27,776 nucleotides of DNA from a virus. The stretch is taken from the IMG/VR virus record IMGVR_UViG_3300005830_000032, positions 1-27,776 of that record, one strand, 5' to 3'. A program made the translations under genes and the position numbers. Of the stretch, positions 1 through 8,462 are shown piece after piece (within the stretch, counting starts at the first letter, position 1; every line of letters begins with the position of its first letter). Under the pieces are notes generated by a model that did no database searches, had not been told where the DNA came from, and worked only from the letters and a program-made list of their open reading frames with translations.

Positions 1-654
1 CTGGGCCTTCGAGCCATAGCCTTGGTCGTAGCCCTCGCTGACGCGCGCGCGCTTCAGGCGATCCTGTTCCTTGGCCACGTCCATTTGAACGTCGCCAGTG
101 TGTGTGCTCTGCGCCCAGGCGTTGTCGGCGGAGAGGTTCTCCATCTCAACGTCGTGTGCCTGCTTGTCCTCGCGATCAGCGGCAGAGGCCTGCTCCGCTC
201 GCTGCGCCTCCACGAACGCGCGCTTCTGGAACATCTCCTTCTGGAGGTTCTCCAGCGCGGTCACCTGCTGCTGGCCAAGCTCCGTGTAGGCCTTGACGAC
301 GTACTCGTTGTCAGGGTACGACGCGATGGCGTTGTGCGAGAGGTCCAGCTTCTGCTGATACATCTCGGAGCGCAGCTTCACGCTCTCGGCCTCGAAGAGG
401 TTCTCCTCTTTCTCGTCCCGCGGGCGGCGCTGCATGAACACGTCGTCCTCGTACATCTTCTTCCGAGCCTGGTACTCCTCCCACTGGCCATCCACCTTCT
501 TCAGGGAGTTGGCCACGTCAGCGCCGACCTGCTTGGCGGTCTGGCGATCAGCGCGGTCACGCATGACCTCTTTCGTCTTGCGGATGGCAGCGCCGACCTC
601 GTAGCCGCCCGCGAAGCTGTTCATAAAGATGTCGCCGAAGAGTTGCTTTGCCAT
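1..654 (-). CDS. Helical phage protein, possible internal virion protein (partial, C-terminus off window)
   Basis: The reading frame is open from the ATG at 654 to the left edge, giving 218 codons with no stop. The visible protein begins MAKQLFGDIFMNSFAGGYEV and is almost entirely charged, Gln/Glu/Lys/Ala-rich helix, with long heptad-like stretches such as KEEYQARKK and VTALENLQKEMFQKRAFVEA. No signal peptide or membrane segment is visible. The start lies 9 nt after the TAG of the upstream gene and has a modest AGGA close to it. It is the last visible gene of the late operon, beyond the tail genes, where podoviruses usually place internal core or ejection proteins. That role is inferred from position and helical character only. 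A family match cannot be claimed. Confidence 0.75.
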   Translation of the reverse strand, partial: MAKQLFGDIFMNSFAGGYEVGAAIRKTKEVMRDRADRQTAKQVGADVANSLKKVDGQWEEYQARKKMYEDDVFMQRRPRDEKEENLFEAESVKLRSEMYQQKLDLSHNAIASYPDNEYVVKAYTELGQQQVTALENLQKEMFQKRAFVEAQRAEQASAADREDKQAHDVEMENLSADNAWAQSTHTGDVQMDVAKEQDRLKRARVSEGYDQGYGSKAQ

Positions 655-663
655 AATCCTGTA

Positions 664-1992
664 CTAGCCTCCGTAAATTGCGGCGACGATTCCGCCGACT
701 GCGCCGACTCCGCCGACAATCTGTTCAGTGGTGCTGGGCTTGGCAGCCTTCGCCGCCGCGTTCGCAGCTGCCATCTGCGCCATGCTGCCGGTGGCGCTGG
801 ACGCCAGGCCGAACAGGTCGCTCACATACTGTGACACGAGGTTGTTCTGAATCTGGCGGAAGTTGTCCCGCACGCCCGACTCGTTGTTCACCCAGGCCGA
901 GGAGAGCGCCACCGCGTTGTTCGCCATGTCCATGCGCACGCCTTCGTAGAGCTTGGCTGCGTCACTCTCGATGCCAGCGCGGGCCGCAGCCGCCTGGCCT
1001 TCCACGTCTGCTCGCTGCGTGGCGAATCGCTCGGCGTTGCGGGCGCCGATGGCCGCCATCTTCGCGGTCTGCCCGGCGGCGCCGGTGCCCATCATCATGT
1101 CGCGCTGCTGGCGAACCGCGGTACGCTCCTGCGAGCCGAGCGCGCGGACTGCCTGCTGGCGACCCTGCTCCACCGCGGTGAGCGCGCCGGAGGTGAGTGA
1201 GTCCTTGAAGCGCATGGACTCTGCGCTGTTGGGGTCCTGCATCTGGCGGGCCTGGTTCACCACCCCGCCTACGAGCATGCCAGTGGGCGAGCCGAGCGAG
1301 GACTCCGCCGCGCCTTCGGTATCGAACAGCGGGTCGTACTTGTCGCCCTTCGAGAAGCTCAACGCACCAGTACGGCCCGGCAGCAATCCCTCGCTGCTGA
1401 AGTTCTCGTTGAGACCAAACTGCTCTGTTAGCGCATCGGCCTGGGCTTGCAGCTGGTCAGCCGTGTCGTAGTCGCCAGCCTTCGCCGCATCGTTGGCCTG
1501 CTTATACAGGGCGTTGACCTGCGATATCTGGCCGGACAACTCGTAGCGGCGAATCTCGTCCGCCGCCTTGCGCTGGTTCATGCCGCCGTACTTGATGTCA
1601 GCGAAGACCTGGTTCGACCCTACCTTCACTCCGCCGGACGCAACGTCGGCGATGGTGAGGTCCTTCCGAATCCACTTCCCGGAATCTGGGTCTCTGTACT
1701 TACCCTTGCCGATCACCGTGTCGCCGCTTCGCGCGCTGGACAGGTAGGACTGGGTTTCTGACGTGTCACCCTTGAAGGCGCCGGTGACCAGCAGTCCCTT
1801 GTTGTACTTCGATAGGTCTCTGGCCTGCGCTCCACTGTAGGAGCCGGACAGCTGCGCCGACGAGCCGAGGCCCGACTGAATCCTCGCCCGAGTGGCTTCA
1901 CCCGCCTGGCCGGAGGCGATCTGATTCGTCGCGAACCGGGTCGCCTGTTCCTTCGAGATGGATGCCTGGGCCGCTAGTGTCTTCTTGTTCAA
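664..1992 (-). CDS. Ala/Gly/Gln-rich virion protein, possible internal or ejection protein
   Basis: This is a 442-residue protein with a TTG start. The ATG-less start is supported by AGGAG six nt upstream, which overlaps the region just after the TAA of the preceding tail gene. The N-terminal third is rich in Ala, Gln and Ser (AAQASISKEQATRFATNQ), and the middle and C-terminal parts are long Ala/Gln/Arg-rich helix (residues about 270-400). It ends in a glycine-alanine hydrophobic tail, GGVGAVGGIVAAIYGG, that could insert into or contact a membrane. Together with the next gene it forms a pair of helical proteins behind the tail genes, a position typical of podoviral internal or ejection proteins. 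I do not recognise a specific family. Function is inferred from position and composition. Confidence 0.8.
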   Translation of the reverse strand: MNKKTLAAQASISKEQATRFATNQIASGQAGEATRARIQSGLGSSAQLSGSYSGAQARDLSKYNKGLLVTGAFKGDTSETQSYLSSARSGDTVIGKGKYRDPDSGKWIRKDLTIADVASGGVKVGSNQVFADIKYGGMNQRKAADEIRRYELSGQISQVNALYKQANDAAKAGDYDTADQLQAQADALTEQFGLNENFSSEGLLPGRTGALSFSKGDKYDPLFDTEGAAESSLGSPTGMLVGGVVNQARQMQDPNSAESMRFKDSLTSGALTAVEQGRQQAVRALGSQERTAVRQQRDMMMGTGAAGQTAKMAAIGARNAERFATQRADVEGQAAAARAGIESDAAKLYEGVRMDMANNAVALSSAWVNNESGVRDNFRQIQNNLVSQYVSDLFGLASSATGSMAQMAAANAAAKAAKPSTTEQIVGGVGAVGGIVAAIYGG

Positions 1993-2004
1993 GGGAAGCT
2001 CCTG

Positions 2005-2865
2005 TTACGCCGTGCGAATGAGGATGGTGCCAATCTGCGCACCAAGCTGATCGATCTGTTGATCCGTGGCCTGGCCCTGGATCGTGTACTGGTAGACGGT
2101 TCCGTTCACCATGTTTTGGTGAATGAAGAACGGCGAGGCCCCGTGGCGGCGCCCTGTAGCGAGGTCCGCGTGACAGGAGCCGCCGGGCACACCAACGCGG
2201 GTGCCGTCAATCGCGATCTGCGCGTTGAAGGCGTCCTTCTGGTTGTTGTCGCCCTTCGCCGAGAGCACGCCGAGGATCAGACAGACCCAGGTGCCCTCGT
2301 CGGGAACCGTCACGTTGATGTAGAGCGACGCCGTGGAGTTCGACTTCGCCGTGTGCCAGTCGCTGCTGGAGAAGAAGTTGCCCGAGGACTCGTAGGAGGA
2401 CTGGGCGAATTGAACCTGTAGGTAAGTAGTGTCTGTGGCGGTAGCGGTGTCGTCGGTGGCAACGGTCGTGCCGATGGGCGTTGACACCGTGCTGGTGAAG
2501 TCGGAGCTTCGCTGGCTGCGGTTCCGCGTGGCAACGCGGGCGTAGTAGGTCACGCCGGAGACGCCAGCGTAGTAGGTGTACCGCGGGTCCACCGTCGTAT
2601 ACTCGGTGAGGTTCGTCATCGCCGCGTTGTCAGCGATCTGAACCCGGTAGTGAAGCAGGTCCGCGATTGGCGAGTCAGTCCACTCGAACGCAATCACACC
2701 AGGCTGGAGCGAGTAGGCGAGGTCGGTCGGCTTTGGTGGCACGCCGCCGGTGATAGCCGCCGTACCGCCAGAGCCTTGCAGGCCACGGATTTGCTGCTCC
2801 AGCGTCTTGATCCGCGTCTCCAGCCGCGAGATGTTGATGGTGGAGGTGTTGTTGACCACCGGCAT
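2005..2865 (-). CDS. Fibre-like tail protein with N-terminal coiled coil and fibronectin III-like domain
   Basis: This is a 286-residue protein. The ATG is chosen because it overlaps the TAA of the 922-residue tail gene by one base (TAATG), which implies translational coupling. Longer upstream starts only read the neighbour's codons in another frame. Residues about 8-32 form a short heptad coiled coil (ISRLETRIKTLEQQIRGL) that could trimerise. After a Gly-rich hinge comes a fibronectin III-like module, residues about 43-135, with the pattern LQPGVIAFEWTDSP, LHYRVQIAD, TYYARVATRN. The remaining 150 residues are beta-rich and lack catalytic motifs. The domain order and position next to the nozzle-like gene suggest a tail appendage, needle or fibre subunit. 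The exact role is inferred. Confidence 0.82.
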   Translation of the reverse strand: MPVVNNTSTINISRLETRIKTLEQQIRGLQGSGGTAAITGGVPPKPTDLAYSLQPGVIAFEWTDSPIADLLHYRVQIADNAAMTNLTEYTTVDPRYTYYAGVSGVTYYARVATRNRSQRSSDFTSTVSTPIGTTVATDDTATATDTTYLQVQFAQSSYESSGNFFSSSDWHTAKSNSTASLYINVTVPDEGTWVCLILGVLSAKGDNNQKDAFNAQIAIDGTRVGVPGGSCHADLATGRRHGASPFFIHQNMVNGTVYQYTIQGQATDQQIDQLGAQIGTILIRTA

Positions 2866-5633
2866 TAGCTGGCCCTCGTTCCGCGGAAGGAGCCCCGGGG
2901 CAAGTAGAACAGGCGGACGCCCTTGATGAAGCCGTCCTCGTTGGAGGTGTTGTTCCGCATCCGAATGCGACACCAGCCACCAGTCTCGTAGGCGGGCGGG
3001 ATCGGCACGATCACCGCAGCCTTGCCCGCCGGGCAGACCACGTTGAACGTGCTGGTGCCGAGGGTCACCCCGTCAGCATCCGAGAGGATCGTGACAGTGC
3101 AGGCCCAGGTGATGCCAGCCGTGCTCTCGCTGTTGACCAGGAGGAAGCGCGGGACACCGCGGCCGTTCACCAGGTCACCGTCACCCACAGCCCCACGATC
3201 CGACGGCGGACCAAGAGGCACAGCGTGTGTCTCGAAGTCGGCGTCGATGGCAGCGGTTGAAGCCCCGTTGGCGTAAGACAGAACGCTCGAATCTTGTAGC
3301 TGGTAGACGTGGCCGTCGGAGGCACCAACCCATACCTCGGGCTTGTTGGCCGACTCCGATACAGCGCACGCGGAAGTGACCGTAACCGGGAGCGAGAGAG
3401 TGAACCACGCGCCGATGCGGAGGTCCTTCGGGCTGGAGCCCTGGCCTTCCTTCGTGATCTCCTGCGTGCCGGTGGTCGCATACTGGTACACCCAGATCGC
3501 CGAGCCGAGGAACAGGATCAGCCTGTACCGCGCTCGGTCGTGGACGATGAAGGCGGCGGCGAGGTTGGCGCTCGACACCGCGGCGAATTGGTCGAGCACC
3601 GCTCCGTTGATCAGCCACGGCTGGCGGGGGTCCTCAACCAGGTAGAACTCCTCCGCGCGCAGCACGAGGTGGATGCCCAGCGCCGAGGACACGGCTTGGA
3701 AGCTGTTGGCACCAAGCTCGGTGTTGAGCGAGTCCACGCGGAAGGGCGTGTCCACGCCGTTGCCGGAGAGCAGTAGCGTGCGCTCGCGCCCGTACAAGAT
3801 CAGGCCACCGAGGGGGTGGCTGCGCAGGCTCACAAGCTCCTCGTCCACCGACAGCTGGTCAACGATGCGGAATTGCTCCGGCGCCGACACGTCGCTGATG
3901 AGGATGATGCTGGGGTCATCGCCCGAGATGCCGAAGATGCGGTTCTCGTGGACCGTGAAGCTCCGCATTCGCTCCGGCGGCGAGGAGTCCAGCTGGTCGT
4001 CTCCAGCGATGGGCATGGTCGCGTTGCCGAGGCTGCCGGAGGCCACGTCGTCGGTGTAGGTGGTCGTGACGTTGTTGTCGATCTGGTCAACGAAACGGTA
4101 CACGCGGTCGGACTGGCTGTCACGGTAGATGCGCCGCGCGATCACCTGGGCGTCCGAGGACACAGGCACCGCGGTCAGGTCGATGCTCTGCCCATCGCGG
4201 CCATCGGCAAGCGTCGCCGCGCCCCAGGCGAGATTGGCCCCCGTCTCGGTGCTGGCGATGCTGTTGCCCCCGGTGCCGACCGTGCGCGCTGTGACGACGA
4301 CGGTGGTGGACGTGCTCGTCGCAGTAACCTGGCTGTGGGCGCCAATGCCCGCGGCGTAGTTCGTGCCAGCGTCGCCGGTCGCGTTGATCGCGTACTCCAG
4401 GTTCAGGCAGGCCGCAGCCGCGGAACCGCCGATCAGTACCTCGTAGGCCGTCGGGGTGAGCGTGGTCTTGAACGTGTAGACGATGGACCCGATGGTCACC
4501 GTGGCGCCATCAGCCGGTGTGCCAGAGGCGGTCAGCGTACCGGCGGCAGCCGCGCTCACCGGGGTCAAGCTGTTGCTCGCCGAGCCCGCATTCGACTCCA
4601 CGCCGTACTCGGTCAGGAACGTCACCCGGTAGGTCACCGTGTCGTCGATGTTCCCGGCGGCGTTGATCGCAGCCGTGGGCTTGCCGAGGTCCACGCGGTA
4701 GAGGTTGTCCCACAGCATGCCCGAGAAGACGGTGGCGCTCGCGACCGTGTTCACGGTGAAGCGGATCGTGTCGATAGCGGTGAGCGTGGCGCCAGTGCCC
4801 GTCTCGCTGTCCGGCGCGTCGAGCGCGAGGAGCAGCTGGTTCCAGCCGGGGACAAGCTCACCGACGCTGAACGCGTGCTTGTCGGAATCCGTGAGCGAGG
4901 CTCCGCCCATGCGGACCTCTAGCGCGGTGCCGGTGGTGGCCAGCTTCTGGAGCGTGCCTGGGGGCAGGTAAACCCACACATAGGCCACGACGCTCGTGCT
5001 GAAGCTGATGCCAAGCCCGGACTTCTCGAAGTAGGCCACGCTGGACGCAGTGCCATCCTTGGCGAGGCTGATGCTGCCCGCGCCGTCACGCGAGGTGGTG
5101 GCGTTGGTCGAGGTGGTGGCGTCCGTGCTGTCAGACCAGCCCGTGAAGGCGTCCAGGGCGTTGACTACCGTGGGCTCGGAGCCGGGAGCGAGCACGCCCC
5201 ATCGGCGCGCGTTGTCGCCGTCATACTTCACGCCGCCGGTGACCAGCGCACGCTGGTTCTCCGAGGAGAGGTAGACGCGGTTGCCAAACACGGCGTCGCA
5301 GAGTGGCTCGGTGTAGAGCGCCGGGCTCGACCAGATGGACGTGGCCGTCCCGCCGGTGAAGTCGTAGAGCGCACCATTGCTCGCCGCCAGCTGCTTGCGC
5401 GTCCGCACGGCCGAGAGGTTCGTGTACTCGAACTGGTGGATGCTCTTGACCGCCGCGGGCATGGCGCTGCCGGTGATCTTGGTGGACCCCGGCACCTTCC
5501 CGAGCGTGCGGAACTTGCGGTAGGTGTCCACGTTCTGCGCCGACCGCAGAGTGCGCAGGGTCTGCGTCTCCGGGTCGAAGTTGGTGTTCACGCCCGCGGC
5601 CAGCGGGATTTCGTGGAAAGGGAGGCGGCGCAT
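2865..5633 (-). CDS. Large tail/nozzle (stabilisation-type) protein with an inserted beta domain
   Basis: This is a 922-residue protein starting MRRLPFHEIPLAAGVNTNF, a start style seen in podoviral tail-tube or stabilisation proteins. It is beta-rich with propeller-like repeats, for example HPLGGLILYGRERTLLLSG, FQAVSSALGIHLVLRAEEFY and KPEVWVGASDGHVYQL. Residues 335-540 resemble a fibronectin-like segment (TYRVTFLTEYGVESN, then VPVSSDAQVIARRIYRD, then TTTYTDD). That segment is interrupted at residues about 363-478 by a separate domain with VTIGSIVYTFK and a Leu/Ala-rich helix. Related domains occur in two other genes of this window. The ATG directly abuts the TAA of the adaptor gene (TAAATG) with GGGAG upstream. 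It probably forms the tail hub or nozzle below the portal and adaptor. The family is judged by order, size and style, not by a search. Confidence 0.82.
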   Translation of the reverse strand: MRRLPFHEIPLAAGVNTNFDPETQTLRTLRSAQNVDTYRKFRTLGKVPGSTKITGSAMPAAVKSIHQFEYTNLSAVRTRKQLAASNGALYDFTGGTATSIWSSPALYTEPLCDAVFGNRVYLSSENQRALVTGGVKYDGDNARRWGVLAPGSEPTVVNALDAFTGWSDSTDATTSTNATTSRDGAGSISLAKDGTASSVAYFEKSGLGISFSTSVVAYVWVYLPPGTLQKLATTGTALEVRMGGASLTDSDKHAFSVGELVPGWNQLLLALDAPDSETGTGATLTAIDTIRFTVNTVASATVFSGMLWDNLYRVDLGKPTAAINAAGNIDDTVTYRVTFLTEYGVESNAGSASNSLTPVSAAAAGTLTASGTPADGATVTIGSIVYTFKTTLTPTAYEVLIGGSAAAACLNLEYAINATGDAGTNYAAGIGAHSQVTATSTSTTVVVTARTVGTGGNSIASTETGANLAWGAATLADGRDGQSIDLTAVPVSSDAQVIARRIYRDSQSDRVYRFVDQIDNNVTTTYTDDVASGSLGNATMPIAGDDQLDSSPPERMRSFTVHENRIFGISGDDPSIILISDVSAPEQFRIVDQLSVDEELVSLRSHPLGGLILYGRERTLLLSGNGVDTPFRVDSLNTELGANSFQAVSSALGIHLVLRAEEFYLVEDPRQPWLINGAVLDQFAAVSSANLAAAFIVHDRARYRLILFLGSAIWVYQYATTGTQEITKEGQGSSPKDLRIGAWFTLSLPVTVTSACAVSESANKPEVWVGASDGHVYQLQDSSVLSYANGASTAAIDADFETHAVPLGPPSDRGAVGDGDLVNGRGVPRFLLVNSESTAGITWACTVTILSDADGVTLGTSTFNVVCPAGKAAVIVPIPPAYETGGWCRIRMRNNTSNEDGFIKGVRLFYLPRGSFRGTRAS

Positions 5634-6338
5634 TTAGTCTCCCTGGCGGAAGGGTCTGCCGAACACGAGGCCTTCCGTGCGGTCGCTGGCGTACTCCATG
5701 AACGACGCCTCGTACTGCTGCTGGAAGCTCTGCATGGCAGAGACATAGTTCTCGGGAAGGTTGCTCTGGCTGTTCTCCTGCGAGAGGGCGAGCACCACGG
5801 TGTCGTACACCAGGAGCGTCTCCATCACGTCGGGGAAGCGCAGGTCGATCTTGTCGCCGTCGGCGGCGATGCGAGCCGGGGCAGACTCCAGGTCGATCTG
5901 GAGTGCATCGTCCAGGCTGAACATCGGCTTCGGTTCGAGCAGGATCAGGTTCGCACTCAACTCGAAGGTCGGCCGGTAGTTCTCGATGCTGGTCGCGCCG
6001 ACGCCCTGGGTGATCTGCGTGCCCCACTGGTCGTTGCGGGAGAGGTCCACTTCCTTCTGGACGCCTCCGCTGGTCCACACGAGCGTGACCTGCTTCACGC
6101 GGCCCGAGCCCTCGGGAATGGTGTACTCACGCTGGCCGGACACCAGCGAGGTGTACACCTGGTCGGTCACCCAGCCCTCGTCGAGCATGGCCAGCTGCAT
6201 CACACGGAGGTCAATGCACGCGTTGAACAGGTAAAGCAGCGTCGTGTCATCCCAGAAGGACGACGCAGACGTGGTTTCTCGCAGCAGCGTGCGAATCTCG
6301 GTGCGGATCACTGACCATGCTCGACGGGCTCGGGACAC
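5634..6338 (-). CDS. Head-tail adaptor-like protein
   Basis: This is a 234-residue protein with a GTG start, supported by AAGGAG seven nt upstream. The preceding gene's TAG lies between the two. The N-terminus is helical (SRARRAWSVIRTEIRTLLRE) and followed by SSFWDDTTLLYLFNACIDLR. The middle has the pattern TSLVSGQREYTIPEGSGRVKQVTLVW, and the C-terminal half is helical. This layout matches phage adaptor or gp6/tail-tubular-A type connectors, which have an N-terminal helix bundle, the phrase xYxLPxGxxRVxxV, then helices. Such proteins sit under the portal and connect it to the tail. Position immediately before the large tail gene agrees. I am fairly confident of the class and less so of the exact family. 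Confidence 0.78.
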   Translation of the reverse strand: MSRARRAWSVIRTEIRTLLRETTSASSFWDDTTLLYLFNACIDLRVMQLAMLDEGWVTDQVYTSLVSGQREYTIPEGSGRVKQVTLVWTSGGVQKEVDLSRNDQWGTQITQGVGATSIENYRPTFELSANLILLEPKPMFSLDDALQIDLESAPARIAADGDKIDLRFPDVMETLLVYDTVVLALSQENSQSNLPENYVSAMQSFQQQYEASFMEYASDRTEGLVFGRPFRQGD

Positions 6339-6342
6339 TTGG

Positions 6343-6852
6343 CTACTCCTTGGCCGCGCGCTTCTTCGCAGGGGCCTTGTTCAGTTCGGCACGGAGCAAG
6401 TCCGAGATCGCCTGGTTATAGTGGAACGACCAGTGCTCGTGCTTGTTCTCTTCCATCTCTTCCTTGGTGAGGCCGAATCGCTTGCGGATGTTCTGGAGCC
6501 GCTTGTTGCCGCGGTCGCTGTAGAACAGGATCGCGCGCTTGATGGCGTCGTCGCAGGCCTTCTCCACAGTCTCTTCGTTGTCGGTCAGCTGGACCATTGC
6601 GAGGCCCCGCTCTCCGCACTCTCGCATCATCACCGCCGCGTCGCTCGCACGCAGGATTTGGCTGGCACCAGGAGCGAGCCGGACAAACTCGCGCTCGTCG
6701 CCGCCACTGTACTGCCAGTCGATGTCGAGTGGCGTGTGGTTGAAGGCCTCGGCGGTGTCCGCCAGACCGGCCTTCTCCAGGATCGCGGCGTCCGCCAGGC
6801 GCGGCAGCGGGTTGAGGACCTTGACAGACTTCTCGGAAATTCCTCGGCGCAT
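6343..6852 (-). CDS. Conserved-looking neck-region protein of unknown function
   Basis: This is a 169-residue protein starting MRRGISEKSVKVLNPLPRLA, with AGAGGAG six nt upstream of the ATG. Residues 1-60 look like a short beta module. Residues 60-160 are charged helices that include a Lys/Glu-rich run (RKRFGLTKEEMEENKHEH) and a basic tail, KAPAKKRAAKE. There is no membrane segment or recognisable catalytic motif. It lies between the zinc-ribbon protein and the adaptor, so a structural or neck role is plausible but unproven. The stop is only 4 nt from the GTG of the adaptor, and its last codons carry the adaptor's AAGGAG. Confidence 0.75.
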   Translation of the reverse strand: MRRGISEKSVKVLNPLPRLADAAILEKAGLADTAEAFNHTPLDIDWQYSGGDEREFVRLAPGASQILRASDAAVMMRECGERGLAMVQLTDNEETVEKACDDAIKRAILFYSDRGNKRLQNIRKRFGLTKEEMEENKHEHWSFHYNQAISDLLRAELNKAPAKKRAAKE

Positions 6853-6900
6853 TGTGATACTCCTCTGTTCAAGCGCAGTAAGGCCGCGCAGGACTCGCCT

Positions 6901-7074
6901 TTACCCCACATACCCGTTGTACGGGTTGTAGCTCATCGGGATAGGGGGGATTTCCCCGATGAATTTGCAGCACGAGCACTCCTCGCACCGCTGAAACATG
7001 TCGATGTGATCTCGGCGCTCGTGCCCACACTTGCAGGCGAGAAGGAAGCGGAAGTCGCCGGGGGCGTAGCTCAC
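6901..7074 (-). CDS. Small Cys-rich zinc-binding protein
   Basis: This is a 57-residue protein read from a GTG whose last two bases plus one overlap the upstream stop (GTGA overlap), with TTGGAG seven nt before it. It starts MSYAPGDFRFLLACKCGHER and contains the cysteine series CKC (residues 14-16) and CEECSCC (30-36), with His at 18 and 23. This pattern suits a single zinc ribbon. The C-terminal part is Pro/Tyr/Asn-rich (IPPIPMSYNPYNGYVG). The overlap with the preceding gene and the tight fit before the next gene support it as real. Role unknown; it may be a small virion or assembly protein. Confidence 0.72.
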   Translation of the reverse strand: MSYAPGDFRFLLACKCGHERRDHIDMFQRCEECSCCKFIGEIPPIPMSYNPYNGYVG

Positions 7075-7634
7075 TCTTCTACTCCAAGCTCTCGGTTCGA
7101 GAGGCTGATGAGTCTGGATTCTGCACTGCTCGTGTGTGAGCCCATGCCCGAGTAGGAGATCGCCTTGGCCTCGCGCGTGGTGCGCTTGCCGCGGGCGATA
7201 TCCAGGCCGAGTGAGGCGTTGGCCGCCATCTTGTCCTTGAGGTACTGCTTGTGGGCCGCCGTGCGCCGCGCAGCGTTACGCTCGGTCATCGCCTTCGTGA
7301 TGCGCCAGGCCTCCGCCGGGGTGCGGTGGCGTGATACGTCGCCCTCCAGGTGCCGCACCGACAGGTGGTTGAAGCCCTCCTGGACCGGGTACGAGCGCAC
7401 GAAGTAGTGGTGCGACGAGTAGGGGTCCTTGCGCCACAGGTAGAACGCCGGGTCGCGGCAGGGTCCGGTGAGCACTTCCCCGCGCTCTCCGTAGCCGTCC
7501 ATGATGATCGGGAGCCCTGTGGAGGTGTCGATGGCGTAGGGGCTGAAGGTGACCCGCAGCTGGCGGTCCAGGCGCTTGAGGCGCGAGAGCACGCCGCGTT
7601 CTACTGACGGGCCGTCGAAGCGAATCGGTTCCAT
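7071..7634 (-). CDS. Hypothetical late-operon protein
   Basis: This is a 187-residue protein starting MEPIRFDGPSVERGVLSRLK with GGGAGGA close upstream of the ATG. The first 110 residues have a compact mixed alpha/beta look, with phrases such as LRVTFSPYAIDTSTGLPIIM and RDPAFYLWRKDPYSSHHYF. The second half is a basic helix (MTERNAARRTAAHKQYLKD). No catalytic motif, membrane segment or known fold is recognised. It sits between the domain-bearing structural gene and the zinc-ribbon gene and overlaps the latter's GTG by 4 nt. I infer it is part of the morphogenesis set by position only. Confidence 0.75.
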   Translation of the reverse strand: MEPIRFDGPSVERGVLSRLKRLDRQLRVTFSPYAIDTSTGLPIIMDGYGERGEVLTGPCRDPAFYLWRKDPYSSHHYFVRSYPVQEGFNHLSVRHLEGDVSRHRTPAEAWRITKAMTERNAARRTAAHKQYLKDKMAANASLGLDIARGKRTTREAKAISYSGMGSHTSSAESRLISLSNRELGVEE

Positions 7635-7653
7635 GATTTCCTCCCTGGAATGA

Positions 7654-8364
7654 TTAGACGGTTTCGAGCACTCCGAGTACGACGATGGCGAACGTCTGCC
7701 GCGCGCTGGCCTGGACGCCCAGCAGGCCGTCGGAGGCAGCTGCCGCGTCCTCGGTGCCGTCGAAGTTCGGGCGGAACCAGATGGCCGGGGAGTCGTTGGA
7801 GCCGCCGGTCAGGGCCGCGCCGCTCACCGTGGTGTTGGACGCGCTCTCGGACAGAGCGATGCCTGCCGCGATGGCCGTGCCGGGATTGACGGCCGTGAGC
7901 GTCACCGTGCCGGTCGAATTGACTGCCGTGACTTCGCTGTTCGCCACGGTGCCTGTGCTGTACGTCGTGCCCTCGCCTGCGTCACCGTTGATGGCCGCCG
8001 CGAGGTTGTCGCCCGTTGCCGTAGCCGAGGCACCAATCAGCACCTCGTTCGCCACCGCCGGGCCGACGGAGAGTGCGTCCTTGAGGGTGTACTCAATTGC
8101 GCCAATGGTCACCGTCTCGGCCGTCAGCGGAACATCGCTGAACGCAACCGTGCCCGTGCCATAGCCCCCACCAATGCCGTATTGCGGAGCCGTGCCGAAC
8201 GGGTGGGCGCCGACCACACAGATGATCTTCGAGAAGTACTTCGTGAGGTCCACCGACTCATCGCCCATCATCGCCGCGGACGGGAGGTACGAGAAGTGGA
8301 CGAGGGCTTTGCCGTCGATGCCGAGCGGGATGCAGAAGAGTTGCGTGGGGTCGTAGGCGGCCAT
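7654..8364 (-). CDS. Structural protein carrying an inserted beta-rich domain
   Basis: This is a 236-residue protein. The ATG giving MAAYDPTQLFCIPLGIDGKA is chosen because AAGGA lies about six nt upstream. A longer in-frame start 12 codons upstream lacks this. Two segments appear to form one fold: residues 1-69 (ending KIICVVGAHPFGTAPQYGIGG) and 189-236 (SPAIWFRPNFDGTEDAAAA to IVVLGVLETV). Between them, residues about 70-188 are a separate domain with VTIGAIEYTLKDAL, ANEVLIGASATATGDNLAAA and a Val/Thr strand region. Related domains occur at 4200-4547 and 20408-20740. The gene lies between the decoration-like gene and neck genes, so it is probably a minor head or tail protein. The specific role is unknown. 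Confidence 0.78.
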   Translation of the reverse strand: MAAYDPTQLFCIPLGIDGKALVHFSYLPSAAMMGDESVDLTKYFSKIICVVGAHPFGTAPQYGIGGGYGTGTVAFSDVPLTAETVTIGAIEYTLKDALSVGPAVANEVLIGASATATGDNLAAAINGDAGEGTTYSTGTVANSEVTAVNSTGTVTLTAVNPGTAIAAGIALSESASNTTVSGAALTGGSNDSPAIWFRPNFDGTEDAAAASDGLLGVQASARQTFAIVVLGVLETV

Positions 8365-8418
8365 TGGGGTTCCTTGGTATGAGTGAGAGAAAGCGCGCAC
8401 AGTGGCGCGAGAAGATGA

Positions 8419-8453
8419 CCCCGGGCAGGTGGGGAGGAGGCACCCACCCGGGG
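8419..8453 (-). other. GC-rich hairpin downstream of the decoration-like gene
   Basis: On the minus strand CCCCGGG at 8453-8447 pairs with CCCGGGG at 8425-8419, and an inner TGGG/CCCA extends the stem with a small bulge. It lies between the stop of the 107-residue gene and the start of the next gene. No T-run follows, so it is not a textbook terminator. It could set transcript ends or stabilise the abundant capsid and decoration mRNA. Only the pairing is directly seen. Confidence 0.4.
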
Positions 8454-8462
8454 CGGCAAGAC

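Noticed and set aside
22-834. Plus-strand open frame of 270 codons at the left edge
   Set aside because: It is antisense to the partial helical gene, which is open through the window edge with a good protein-like composition.
3816-4922. Plus-strand open frame of 368 codons inside the tail gene
   Set aside because: It is antisense to a strongly supported gene, consists of Arg/Val/Ala/Gly-rich low-information text, and has no ribosome site. Long antisense frames are expected in GC-rich coding DNA.
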